Shown here: piece by piece, positions 23,150 to 37,300 of the stretch
How positions within the stretch are numbered: position 1 is the stretch's first letter
How the letters are laid out: each line of letters starts with the position of its first letter
NCBI RefSeq assembly: GCF_000327385.1
Contig: NW_008708846.1
Coordinates: forward strand, 2,928,599-2,992,598
Length of the DNA: 64,000 bases
Direction: 5' to 3'
From: Lottia gigantea
Taxonomy: Eukaryota > Mollusca > Gastropoda > Lottiidae
The notes under the pieces: model-generated
Databases searched by the model: none
The model's input: the letters and a program-made list of their open reading frames with translations, nothing else
What the model was told of the DNA's origin: nothing
Program-made: the position numbers and the translations under genes

Positions 23150-23595
23150 TAGCTTGATTATGACCATTAACGGATTGGTCCGGATCGGTGACTATGCTTT
23201 AGTGCAGAGCAATGACTATGGATTGGTCTTGCCTTTAGATAACGACCATCCAGGTGGATGACAATGATCATTTCTGCATTCATCCAGATATGGATTGGTC
23301 CTCATGGGTGACAAATAGTCGTTTCTTGATGATCCAGACTCGATTATTTTTCTGGTTTCGTTCAGAAGGGTGACTATAGATTGGTCTTGATGACGGTCAT
23401 TATCAGATTTGGCCCAAATAGTGACATATGGACTGGTCAAAACTGATGACAACGATCATTTCTGGATTTGTTCAGACTAGTGACTTTGATCATACATGCT
23501 TTGGTCCAAACTGTTTACTATGATCATACCAAACTGGTGTCTTTATTATCTGAATTGGTTCAGACTGGTGGCAACGATCATTCCGGAACTTCAAT
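23150..23595. repeat. Highly decayed minisatellite, about 34-bp unit
   Basis: About a dozen divergent units share the pattern GATCATTTCTGGATTTG, then GTTCAGACTGGTGAC, then an ATGATCAT-like joint. Examples are near 23,270, 23,455, 23,495 and 23,560. No unit is identical to another, which suggests great age or a protein-binding constraint. Confidence 0.55.
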
Positions 23596-25315
23596 CTTTT
23601 ATGTTATTTGACCAGTAGAATCCAGTGTTAAATTTGATAACGTTATTTATCCTTTCCGATTTTTAGTTGAACTATTACGATTGTCATCCGAGTAGCTTTT
23701 TGGAAGAAATAGACGTCCCGAAGCTGAAACTTTTTTATATGATTGCATCATGTCAGTACCAAAAGGATTTTGATTTTTGATGGATGGGGCTCGACTCTAC
23801 GCTTTCCCTAATGAACTTAAACAATTTCAGAGCAATATCACTAATATAACTTACAATATAACAGAACCGAATATTGTCAAGGACATATACTCACAAGTAC
23901 ATAAATATCATAGTGGAACTTGACCGAGCACCCACTGTGTTTACGTCAGATTGTAAATTGTATTGTTGATAGTATTGTTAGGGGTATATGGTGGACACCT
24001 GTTCCTTTAGCTACATTCTCCACACAATTATTCTATATGGTGTGTATATATAGAAGATATCGTGATCACAATGTCATAGGCAAATGTTATCATACTCTAC
24101 GTTATCGTTTCCATTCTCGGACTCAAAATATACTACAGTGCTTCGGCAGCATAACCTTCTAGTTTCCATTTACAGAACACAGCGGATTCTATCATAAACT
24201 CAGCGTCCATTCTTCTCATGCAAGACATCAATAGCTAAACTGTCCCACGTTCAGAAATCCGGTTTCATACATGTATTTTAAAAAATTGTTTTGTCTTGCC
24301 TTATATGATTAGACTTGTTCAGTTGGAAATAACAAAGGTTTTTAAAACGTATTGCTAACTGAACAATGGGAAATTCTAATTAGAATGAGTTGGAGGACCT
24401 AATCAAACAATACGTTATTGTGTTATTAATACAAATTTGACAAATGTATTGTGCAGTTTAAATTCGTTTTCCCGTTACAATATACATTCGATCTTAATAT
24501 TAATACGACGAGGGTGTGATTATATTCCCAGCTGATTGATTTCTAAATGAAATTTGGCAAAACGCAGCAGTTGTTACTCTTTTTCCAATACTTCAGGCCT
24601 TGTGTGATGTGTACAGTCCGGGTACAAAGTCATTTATCAACATTAACTATCAACCTTGTACATTTCTCTTCTCTTAAATATCTTATTTCAAAATGACAGT
24701 TACTCATTTGTGTCACTCATTATATTCTTAACTCATGTACATATAAAAAATCTCATACGGAAGCCGCGTTGGACGCAATTTTGCAGTGCATCTTTTTCTG
24801 ACCCGTGTATAATTTTAGCTAGCAATTGGGTGGACGTTACCACGTACCCTTGTGTGTCTTTTTCATGTTCTTCATATGATTAACATATTGTTATGCAATT
24901 ATTTGCTCTTACAATAACTGCTGACTAACCCTGGCCGCTACCGCCATCATATTTTACCACCTTCCACGTAACATTCATACAAAAATTTGGGCAAGAATAG
25001 TGCTTAAGATTCAAAACTATGTCTATATCTTAATCTTTCAGAGGTAGTATTCGGTCAGTGTTTTTACCGAATATTATTAGCATTAACCATTAACCTCGCA
25101 TTCTATTCAATCTATCGTTCTCTAGGGCCATATTAACTCTTTACTGGTACGTTACACCTTCGTGAAACATTCAAGTCAAGGTCATGGGAAGAGCAGTCGA
25201 AATTGTCTGAAGTTCGTGGTCAATTCAAAAAAAAAAATTGATTTAAATGCTTAAATATCACTTTTTCGTTCTTTAAGGAATTAAAAAAAACATTAAATGG
25301 TTTTATTCATTTCAG
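23596..25315. other. Region upstream of the GEF gene's first coding exon
   Basis: No supported coding sequence. The coding exon that follows begins at a splice acceptor (TTCATTTCAG ending at 25,315), so the promoter and at least one noncoding exon of that gene lie in this region or further upstream; I could not locate them. Confidence 0.4.
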
Positions 25316-28300
25316 GCTGTAGATAGGTGTTATCAAAATGACAGACGACGTTGAAGAGAGACGGAAATCGTCTTTCAAGCGTCGGTTTTCCCTGGATATT
25401 ATGAGAACAGCACCAAAGTTGTTCTTTAGGCGAACCTCAAACATCGACTCTCAGGTGATGACGTTAAAAGTATCGGATTTTGGAGACGATTCGTTACAAA
25501 GATCGCCGGTATCCAGCCCACTTCCTGTTTCAGCCAAAAAAGAAAAGGTGTTTGGAGTATTGCTTTTGGAAAATAATACCTATAAAGTGGTAAGCAACTC
25601 TTTTTGCTTTAGCCTTTTGACACGTTATTGGCAAGTTTCTTGGCAATCATGGTATGCGGTGTGTGTGACTGTTTCACGAAATGATCAAATTCCAGGCCCA
25701 TTTGTTTCTTGTCGTACAGAAATACACTATTCTGAAAGAGAATGTAACTTTTGTGGTCAGTGGGGTGTTTATGATTAATTGGGTGATGGGATCAAAAATT
25801 GTCATGGGTAATCTTTTTCTATTTTTTTTTTAAATTTAAAAGTGGGTGGAGGTTGAGCCAAAGCCAGTCAGCTTCTGTTTCAGCCTACTGCTCTTTCACT
25901 GTTCTTTAAAAACAATACTTGGTTTAAACTGAACATCAAACCAGTTGAATAACATTGAGATCCAAGTTTTTCATGGAGATTTACTCATTTTTCAAAGCCT
26001 ATCCCATTCATCTATTTAGATAATCTCATTTCAAAGATATTTTTATTCAGATTTTTGTGGGGTCTGAAGGCCAGTAACTTCCACTTGCTAACTTGTTATG
26101 AACCATTCTCATTGTGTTTACCAATATCTCCCATTCCGTCCAAGCATATTCCATTCGAACAAACATACCTTAGTTTCAGAAACAGGAATTTTTTTAGCTT
26201 ACATAATCAGTGATAGTGTTCACAGCTCATCATCAAAATTTGAGCCTTCAAATCCATGTGTATCTCTATTTATTCACGTTCGAAAGTTAAAAATTTGACT
26301 CGAATTTTAGTGAGACTATGCCATATATAGAAAACACATATATAGGAATAGACAGTGAAATTTCTAGTTTCTAAGGGATTATGCGATTTTCGTGCGTTTT
26401 AGTACTTCTTAAGACTATTAAAGCACAATAAAGACCCAAATCAATCTCCGAAAATTCAGACTGTTACCCTTTAATGTGTGCTGTACAGGAGCTATAACTA
26501 TTGAATTATTTTTATTACTACAAATTAGTGAGAGCTATTTTGGTTTTCTTCAAAGAAGAACTATACCTTTTTACCGTTTATAAGTTCTATTTTTAATACA
26601 GTTGTTTAGATTTAGAGGAAAAATATCAGGAATCAAATCAAAGAATATTTTGGAATCCTTCTTTGATGTGATAAGTCAAATCTAGATAAGAATCTATGTT
26701 GAGATCTAATCTGGATTGAATCTTGATTAAATTAACAAGCTGACACTAATCTATAACTGTGTGATTACTATTTATTTATAAAAGCAATTCAAGTAATTTT
26801 TTCTCCAGTTACTCTCAGTAATTTAAACAAACATGGTTTAATTATAGCATCAAATGTTTTTGTTTCATAGATTTTCTATAGGGATGTTGATGGTTGTTCT
26901 GTGTGCCTTGAAATAATTAAAAGGACAGATGCACCATTTTATTGGACCAATAATATCTTAGTTTCAGAAATGAGAATTTTTTAGCTTAGCCAATCAGTAA
27001 TAGTGTTCACAGCTCACTGTTGAAATTTGAGCGTTCAAATCAATGTGTCCAGAATTATCCGTGTTTGAATGTTAAAATGACGACTCGACCAAATAATCAA
27101 GCGACTCGGCACCAACCCGGACCTTCCACAGTCCATAGCCAATAGGCTCTCCATTTAACTCCATCGGATTATCAGATTGCAAACTTTCCAACCACATGGG
27201 ATCAATGACAAAATCTAAACCTGGACACCCCCACTTCTCTCTTTGTTACTTGATAACATCTCGGTTGAATTTGACGATCTTTCGATGAGAGAATTTTGAG
27301 TTATAGCCCTTGACTAAGATAAAATGCATTAAAATTTGTACACAAATTGTGCTGCAAAATATAGACTATACAGTTTTCATCAGATTTTTTTGATGATTTA
27401 TGTTGATAAAGGAAATGAAATGTCTTTTCATTTATATTGATGAAATCTTGATCAAATTTATCTGTTAACTTTTTTTAAGTTCTTAATGTTAGAGCTGTGT
27501 GGTTTAATAATTTTGTGGAATAACTCAGCATAAATAACTGGCAGTAAATATAATGTATGCGGTATCATTGAATTCAAACTGAATAATAATTTATAATGAA
27601 GATCTTCATACTTCAGACTGTTTTATCATTTCTGTCAGCTGCCAGTGGGCGTATGTTTCCTTACCTTACCTACCAAGCTATCTGGTGTAATAACATGGAA
27701 GTCTTTTAATTAGTTACATAACCTTAATACAATTTGGCGAAGATCTGCTAACAATGTTCTCAGATTATGAAATACTAGGAATACTGGCTTTTGGAAACCA
27801 GGCCTTGAATTTTAAAAACTCTTGCAATAAAAGAATTCTCATAACTGTGCACATGTGCATTAAGCAATTACACAAATTATCCAAAGATACTTTGTGAAAG
27901 TGAAAAAGCAGTGAATGTTTGCAAGTAATTTTCTAATTTTCTAAAATTTATTTTGAAGAGTTTTAATTAGATACATAACCTGAATACAATTTGGTAAAAA
28001 TGGGGTATTTCTGGAGGTTGAACAATGTTCTCACGATTATATAAGTTTATAAGATTTAAGTTTGTAGATAAATATTTAGATGTCGACAAGTCTTAATAAT
28101 GGCCGGCAGCCAGAACGTTGGTGAGATTATACATGCTGCATCTGGTATTAAAAACATATTAGAAAGATATTAAAAGTCAAGACCTGGCTTGTTTCTAACA
28201 TGTTTCAAATTGTTTAATTGTGTTATAAATAAACTACTGTGGAAACTTTTTACAAAGTGTTTAATACTGTAAACTTGTATAAACTCTCAAAGAAGTATGT

Positions 28301-31300
28301 TCATTAGAATGTTTTAGTCTTGTTTGACGTAACAAGGGTACTAGTGGTTGTCTGGCAATTTTCTAAATTTAATTTTTCACTAATAAATGGTATAAAATTG
28401 ATTGGACTGAAAAGATGGACAAGGCCATGCAGTGTGCATTGAGGGAAATTTAAGGACAGCAGAATGAGCCTTTTCTAGTTTACAATTTAAAGGAAGTCTT
28501 CAAATGAAAGGGTAACACATAGCACCTCTGTTAATTATCCTATCTGAAAAACTAATCATTTTCCTGTTACCTGCTTTACTGAAAGGAAAAGTTGGATCTT
28601 GAAGATCTAAGAAATTGAAGTCATATGATTTCTTTGCTGTTTTTCTGCCTCAAAAATGATTAAATAAAGTTAAGAAAATTGTTATGATTATTTCTATAAA
28701 GAACTATAAAAAGTAATAGTTTTTGTAGTTTATTTTAGATCTGACATGTGTTTATGGTAGTATATTGTAATGATATTTATTATTTAAGTGTGATATATGA
28801 TAAACAGTGATTGATATCAGGTGTTTCTTAATACACCTCTTATATCTATCTATATATGTATAGTTTACTGTTATTGTACACAGGTGTTAGTTAGTGCATA
28901 TAAATCCAAGATTTAGTGATCTGATCAATAGGCTGTGATATTAGTTATCAGGAAGCTGACAACAATTTGTTATCTACCAACCAACCTTTCAAATCAGTGT
29001 AGATCTATCTATCATAGCTTATCAAAAGGCATACATTTTCTCTAAGCAATTATTTTAAAGCCCATCCAAAGGATTAATACGGCTTATACCATTCCAATTA
29101 CAATGGAGTTGATTGAAATATTTTGAAAGCTTAACATTGGTCAGCAAATATACTCTAATTCTCTCCAGAGTCTATGTTGAATGTAGGAGCAGACAAGAGG
29201 AAAACTTTATCTTTTTTGAAAGAAGGCCTTGTGTAAATACTAGGCACTTCCCATTCAGAGACAGATTCCTGCCATGTATAAGCTGTTATGTTACTCCATT
29301 GTATTGTAACTTCAAAAGACATGTATTTGCTATGCACAAAGTAACCAAGTGATATTTCTTGTCAATATGGTCTACTCTATATGTTCTAGAATATACTTAC
29401 TAAAAGATGAAATGACCAGGAAACGACCAAAGAGAATGAGAAACAAACATTTGTCACAAAGTAGTTGGAGGTTGTTTCCTGGTTGTTTTTCTGCTCGGTT
29501 CCTGGTCGTTTTTCTTTGGTTGTTTCATGTTTTCTTTGGTTGTTTTCTGTTCATTTCATGTTTTCTTTGGTTGTTTCCTGGTCGTTTCATGTTTTAGTAA
29601 GTACGTTTGTAACTGTTCTCTCTTCAAGTGAGCATGTGGTACTTACATATTGGCTGACTTACCAGCAAACTATAGCTGAGAAGACACAAAACATGGAATG
29701 AACATGCCAGATATTCTCCATAAGCTCCTGATTTTGTAGAAGGTTTAGGGCTGTCATTGACTATCTCAGTGGCTGTTTATTCAATGAAAATATGATCAGG
29801 GTTGAAAAGTGGCCCTATGTGGGCCAAGGCTTAAATCTTGTACAAAGACTTTCCAGCCTTAATTATTACTGGAGGCTTTAACTTAAACTCTTTTTGCATG
29901 ACGATTGAGACTGATATAAATTTATTTTTATCATTGAACATTTAAAGATTTTATACTTGCTAGAGGATACATTTGTTTGAATTAAACTCTGAAAACACTT
30001 AAAGAATTTAAAAGGACTGGAAGTAATCAAATCAACTTTGATTAACTTGTTTGTCGACTTCAATAAAGAAAATTTTCAGATATGCTGTAGAAATCAATCA
30101 GTTTTAAACCTTAGTTAAAGGAGAATTGCCAACAAAATATTGCCTTAAGGTTGATCAATTTTAGTCTGTGCTTCTTTTGCTAGAACAACTTTGTCTGAGG
30201 TTGATGATTGGATCCAGCAGCACAGTTGGTTAGAACTTTACATGTTTTCATTTGATTGTTATGTTGAAAATAAATGGTGGTTGTGGGTTCTAATCTTGGT
30301 CAGCTTGTGAAGTCTGACGATCTTGAATAGTCATCTTCACTAATAATACACTTGACCGAGATGTAAATTGGCAAGGACTACCTGGAAGAGAGGATCTTTT
30401 TTTAACCAAAGTTGTTATCCTTTCTTTTGACTGATGTAACCCACAAGAATATTAATGACATAAAATGTTTTATGTGTGCCAAATTTGACTGAGTTTTGTA
30501 GAAGTTACAGACACTCTTTAAAATTGATTTCCAATTATTTGTATCGTTTGTAAACAAAATGGGTAGACAGAAAGTTACAATACCCCGTCTAAATCATTGG
30601 GCTTAAAAACTTATTTAAAAACCTTATAAGATTGGCAGACACACAAACTTTCAACTGTGACATGACTCTTTATTGTCGATTTAGTAGTTTAAGACAAGTT
30701 TGTTGCTGGCAGATGTGCTAAAATTCACCAAGACACTGCTTTCCATAGCTGAAAAAGTGAACCATTGCAGGGAATTAGCTACTCAAGGATTATTTCATAC
30801 CATGAAGAAAATGCCAGAAAGAGTCAACTGAAAAGAATCAATTTTGAAGGATTTGAAGTTTGGATGTAGCAGACATCAAAATGGATAGCAGACACAGAAA
30901 ATTATTTATATATTGGTCTGGATAAAAACTGTGAATTTATGTGCAGTGGACATTTTTTTGTAGTAGACAACATCAATAGCCTAGCAATATTGTAGAATTT
31001 GTAGACATTTAGATATTGTGGGACCGTTGTCATGTATTTCATATTTAAATTGCATGAATTTCTTTTTTTTTAAGGGATATTGTCATTGTGTTGTTTAATA
31101 GCAAGATAAAGTCATTTAAATATTTACTTTTACCACTTGGGAGCTGGATTACAATATAAAATTTTGCTCAAAAATGGGATTAATTTTGAAAAATGTCATC
31201 TGAATAAATAGGACTACTTTTAATTTAGGAATTCAAGTAACTTCTTGATCACTTTGAAAGAATGCGTCATCGCTGTCTTCACTTGAGCCACTCTCTTCAT

Positions 31301-34300
31301 CTGACAACGATCCACAAACGAATTTATGCCATGATGGGAAGGGAGACAACTCTGTCTTTAACATCCGCCAACTCTTTTAGGCTCAAATAAAAAAAGGGCT
31401 TTAATTGAAATTAAGCAAATGTTCAGATGACTATATCTTACTAAATGCTTTTTTTCTGTGAAAAGTCCAAAAATTGCAGACTCTTCTCTGGCTTCTGTTC
31501 ATTCATTTGTAAACTCTCTAAAATCTACAGTGTTAAACTGAATTTTATGCAATTTGTTAAAAAAAATTTTGAAAAAAATTGGTAAACCTAAGATGAAGTT
31601 CTAAGTGAAAGCCCAATATTATCCCCATTTTGAGAGAAATTCAAACTTTGACCCCCTCATTAACCCTTGTGATCTTAAACAGTGAAAATACCATAGCTTT
31701 ACTTTAATTTTTAGTAGGTTTATGACCAAAAAAGTGAGGAATTTTCTTCTGTCTTGTTTCTTTGTTCCATCATCCTTTCTAAAAATATGTGAAGAAACAC
31801 GAGGTACGCGTTCAGACATGGTGCGGACACGACTCGTTTCTTCTATTGTCTACTGTATCAATAATCCGACCATACACCACACTGGTCTATTTGCACCTTT
31901 ACTAGTTCAACATCTAACATCATTGCAAAAAAATACAATGTACGTCAACAGCCGTTCTGCAATCCTAAAATATATTATTGTTAATAGATATAAAATAATA
32001 TTTTGATAGGACTGTGTGAAATTATTAAAATAGTTTCGACACTGTTCAAATTTGACAAAGTGTTGAAAGGTCATTATCACATATAATATTTCAATTACAC
32101 TGTGAAATAATTTTCACTTAATTCACATCATTTGAGTGATTTAGACAGTTTAAATTACATGCATTAAAATAGGAGATGATATATGCTAACAGGTTGGTAA
32201 TTGTAAAAGATTTTCTGACATCAGGGGACTTATTCTTGAAAACTTGAATTAACTTAAATTAAATTTGAAGAAATACAGTAATCTACAACTGGAAGACTAA
32301 AATCATTGTTAAGTTTCCAAAAATAAGGCCCCAGGTCTGTTATGTGATTTAAAATTGAGTTCTTAAGGCTTAAACCTTGAGTTATTGCCAGAATGATCGG
32401 ATTCAGGAGGAACATTGGGGCAAAATTACAAAATGAGGAAGGTGAAAGCTTCACCTTTTTTGGAGATCTTTTCCAAGTCTAAAGTTAGCTATTCCATCAA
32501 ATTAAATCTAAATTTTCCAAATTCACTTAAGCTAGAATTCTTTGATTTATTGCCTTGTTGTATTGCATAAATTGCTGTACTAATATTAATTTGTAGAATA
32601 AAAAAAATTGGTCGATCAAAAATTGAGATCGAATAATTTCTTTTGAATAGAAAGGAAAATCTGTAGGATAAGCTAGCATGGACTCTGTTGCAGAGGATCT
32701 ATGATTATGTGCTGAACTGGATGGTTTCTCATATGGACTGCTCATGTTGACACTCAAATTTTGTTAGAAAATAGATCATTGGCAACTGGTGACAATTTTT
32801 TTGCACTTATGTCAACTAAATTCAGACCCTATGGAATACTGCCTACTGCTTACTGTTGTTAAAGGGACAGGTGTGCCATTTTGGGGGTTGATTTAAATCT
32901 TGAATATAAGTAAATAGGCTACAGAAGTACTAGAAATGTACAAAAATCACATATTTCTTCAAAAATATCTCAACCTAGGAATTTCTTCTATTTCTTTAGA
33001 TGTCTTTTCTATATATGGCAGTGTCTCAAAAAAGGCGACTTGTCTTTTAACTTTCAAACATGATAATTCTGAACACACATGGATTTGAAGGCTGAAATTC
33101 CGACGGTGAGCTTTGAACACTATTACTGATTGGCTTAGCTAAAAAATTCCTGTTTCTGAGACCAAAGTATCATTGGTCAAAAAATGGCACACCTGTCCCT
33201 TTAATGATAATGTTTCAGAATTTGCAATTTGGAAGTTAGACAAACTATATTTTCAATGAAGTATATTGAATGTTCATTAAGCATTTTGAAATATTTTGTT
33301 ATTTACTGTTATTATTGCCATCTTCATTGTACTTATAGTAATTGTGTTGCATTGTATTTTGAAATGATATTTTGCATGTTTCATGTTGTTATATTGCACG
33401 AACTTGTGAATACAATGGTGAAGTATATTTTATATTTATAATTTTAGTGTTTTATATTGTATTATGTGTTATGTTATATAAGCTCTAGAATACACTCATT
33501 AAAGTTGGATGGTCTTTTTTGAAATTTTAATAGTTTCATTTAATATGATACAGTATATAATTTAAACTAGTGTTTGGATAATAAATAAAAATTTCAGTCT
33601 ATCTGGATGGTATATTTACCATCAATACCAACAATACATTTTGATCGGAAAATTTGTTAGCACAGGATTTATAGTTTGTAGTTAATTGGATTACATATTT
33701 ATGATTTGATAAAACGAGTATTTTTGGCAATTAAAGATAACATCTGCAAATACTGCAAATGTATTGAAATTGCAAATATGGCCATCATGATCTGACAAAA
33801 TAAATGAAAAGTTAGAGTTGTTGTTCCTTACAGAACTGATAATAATATTCAAACTTGTAAGGTTATCCAACTTTAAGGTTTACACAGTGTGTGCTTCTTA
33901 CCTATAGTGAATTTTTTTGTTAACTTACATGCTGTATAATAATTTTAGTTAAATTTATATTTTGGAATTTTTGATTGTTTCAGCTGAATGGAGAAGATGA
34001 ACGCCATTTAAACCAGTTATTGATACAAGCTCATGAAGACTATACAGTGGTCAGCTATAGATTGATCATACAAAATATTAGATATACTTTTAGAATAGAA
34101 CCTATTAGAAAGAGACAAGGCAGCTTATCACCCAGACTTGATGTCACTTTTAGTTTTGCAGAAGGTAGGTTATCTTTAACCCTTTCAACAACAGCACTGT
34201 AGTATCCCGAATACAGGGTTGCGATCTTGTTTAACCTATATTAGATTATGCCTGCTTAACACTCGCAAACAGAGCGTCTATAATGAGTGATTTGATTTGA

Positions 34301-37300
34301 TTTGATTGATCAGTATTTAGCTAATAAAGTGTTCATTTTGATTCACAAATTATAAGAAGATATAGCTTAAATTGAACCAGCTTTTTAATGTCATATTCTT
34401 CAAGTTCAGGGTACATAAATTTAATTTTTTTGGTTTTAGTATGTGCATCAGTGAAGCTTCTATTTTCACCAAACTGATTTCTTTGATATCTAAGTCCGAA
34501 AAAACATAACCAAAATATGGCATCACTATTGTAATTTGCAATGATGTGTTCAAGATAGCCAGATATTAAAAGAACTATATAAAAGTAAATTGGAATGGTG
34601 GAAACAAAATTCAATATAAGAATCTTCTAAAAAAAAGGCTAAAAAATATTATTGAACCCATTTAAATGAAATGAAATGAATGGAGTTTTATGCCTACTTT
34701 TGAACTCTTATAAGAAATTTGGTCCAACAATTCTCGTATAATGTAATTTTGGCAAAAATAATCATAGAATTGATTCAACTTTTAGTTTAGAAATCTCAAA
34801 TCTTCTAGCTCAGACTAATATGTAAGAACTAGGGCTGCAATGATTCATTGACAAATTGATCAATCGCGATTCTTTCCTTCTTATCGATGCATTGAGTTGG
34901 ATAAAAATAATCGTGATGTATCGGTCTGATTAATTCTTAGCCCCCTTTAATAACAAATGACACAGAATCATTGTGTGTTTAAGAAATTGTGTCATGTATT
35001 CATTTTTCAAAAATTTATTTCATTGCCTTTTTTCTAAACATTCTCAAAGGTTAATAGTGACAAAATTGTTAGTAATTTTACAAATTTCTACTCTATCTTC
35101 TTATTTCATATCCAATAAATCAATCTCGGTCATTATCGTAATAAATTGTATCGTTGGATGAGTATCATATAGTGTATCGAATCGCAACTTCAAGAATAGT
35201 TGCAGCCTTACTAAGAACAAAATTTAACCTTTGATATTTTTAAATACATATCAATGACAGTTTTGATAAAAAATCTAGAAAAAAGTGAAAAATGTTTTTG
35301 GTATCATGGGTTTATTTTGAACCTTATTTTATTTATTTGGTGATTGATAGTTAAATTAGGAAAATAAATAACAGATACATAAACCAGTCTAAATTTAGTT
35401 GCCATGATGAAGTGAAGATCTATTCTAGTCTGCCATATTTTGGCTTGTCTGTGAATACCTCTTATCAAAATACAAGATTATAGTTATGTCAATAATTTTC
35501 TGAACATAAACAATTTTCTTCGTTTTTATGTAACTTTGATTGTTTTTAATTTTCAATCATCTTGACTAAATGATGTTTATAGTAAATATCTCATCATCAA
35601 TAAATCATTGAAACTAGACAATGATCATATTACTTACTTACAGTACAGATGGATGTCAGGATATTTTTCACTTAAAGCACTTGAAATGAAATGTTATGGT
35701 GTTTCACGTCCTTCATCTATAACCAACCTCCTTTCTTACAATACAACTTGCATCTGCTTTCAATCTCGTGTCTACTTTTTTAGTAAAATATTGTACAACT
35801 TGTGTCTACTTTCTTGTAAAATGTTGTACAACTTGTGTCTACTTTCTTGTAAAATGTTGTATAACTTGAGATTACATTTTTGTAAAACATCTAACATCTT
35901 GTGTCTACTTGTAAAATGTTGTACAATTTGAGTTTATTTTCTTTGTAAATTGACATAAAACTTGAGTTTACTTTTCTTTTAAAATGTTGTACAACCTGTG
36001 TCTACTTTCTTGTAAAATGTACAGCTTGTTTACTTTTCTTGTAAAACGACGTACAACTTGAGTTTACTTTTCTCGTCAAATGTTGTACAATTTGAGTTAA
36101 CTTTTTTTGTATATTGACATACAACTTGTCTACTTTTTTGTAAAATATTGTAGAACTTGTGTCTACTTACTTGAAAATTTTGTACAACTTGTGTCTACTT
36201 TCTTTTAAAATGTTGTACAAATAGATTTTTTTTTTGTTGTAAAATATTGAACAACTTGTGTTTACCTTTCTTGTAAAATGTTATACAAGTTTTAGTCTAC
36301 TTTTATTATAAAATGTTGTACAACTTGAATTTACTTTCTTTTTAAACGACGTACAACTTGAGTTTACTTTTCTTGTAAAATGTTGTACAATTTGATTTTA
36401 CTTTCTTTGTAAAATGTTATTCAACTTCTAGTCTACTCTACTTGTATATATATAATTTGAATTGTTAATTTCAGATAGAAGAATAGATATATTATTAGAA
36501 TGGTTAAATTCAGAAACAGATAGTTGTCAGTTCTTACACAACCTGGTTGAGTCTTATGTTAAGCCACTAAGGTAAGACATTGTTTTCTTTTAATGGTCTG
36601 CTCAGTCCATTTAAGATCACATTTGAATGAGTAGAATAACAATGCTGTTGTCTAGTTGTCTATGACTATGCTGTTTGTTAGAAGATGAATAAAAGGAAAT
36701 TTTTTGTCTCAGAAGCCACATGAAACAAATATTGGTACATGTTGATTTGACTTTACAAAAAATTCCATTATTGAGAACTGATTTACATTCTTTAATTATT
36801 GCTCACTTTATGGCTGATTTCCAGAACTGGGTCTTAATACAGACATCAGCAGCTTAAGAACTTAGAATTTACTGCTAAGGATTGCTTTTAGACTCCAAAA
36901 CTGATTTCAACTTATTTGATCTTTTCACAGACTATATGACATTTTGACTTATTCATACTTGTGATTCTTGAAGCGTTTACGAAATGACCAAAAACATAAT
37001 TTCGAGGGAAGTGATAATAGTGATTAAGAATGACAGATTTGATCAAATGGGGTATTCTGACAAATTGAATACCCCATAGTCTGTGAAATAATTGCCTCAA
37101 TTAACTACCAATTTTCAGTCATTTCCTTTATAGCAAGGTCAATTTTTTGTAAACATCTTGAGATCCTGTGATAAGTTTTAAGGAAGGTATTTGATGTGGA
37201 ATAGATATCGGTATAGATTTCAAAATGAAAAGATATATTCTATGGAAATGATTATCAATGATTAGGAAAATGTCATCAATGGTGAATTGCAGAGCAGCAT

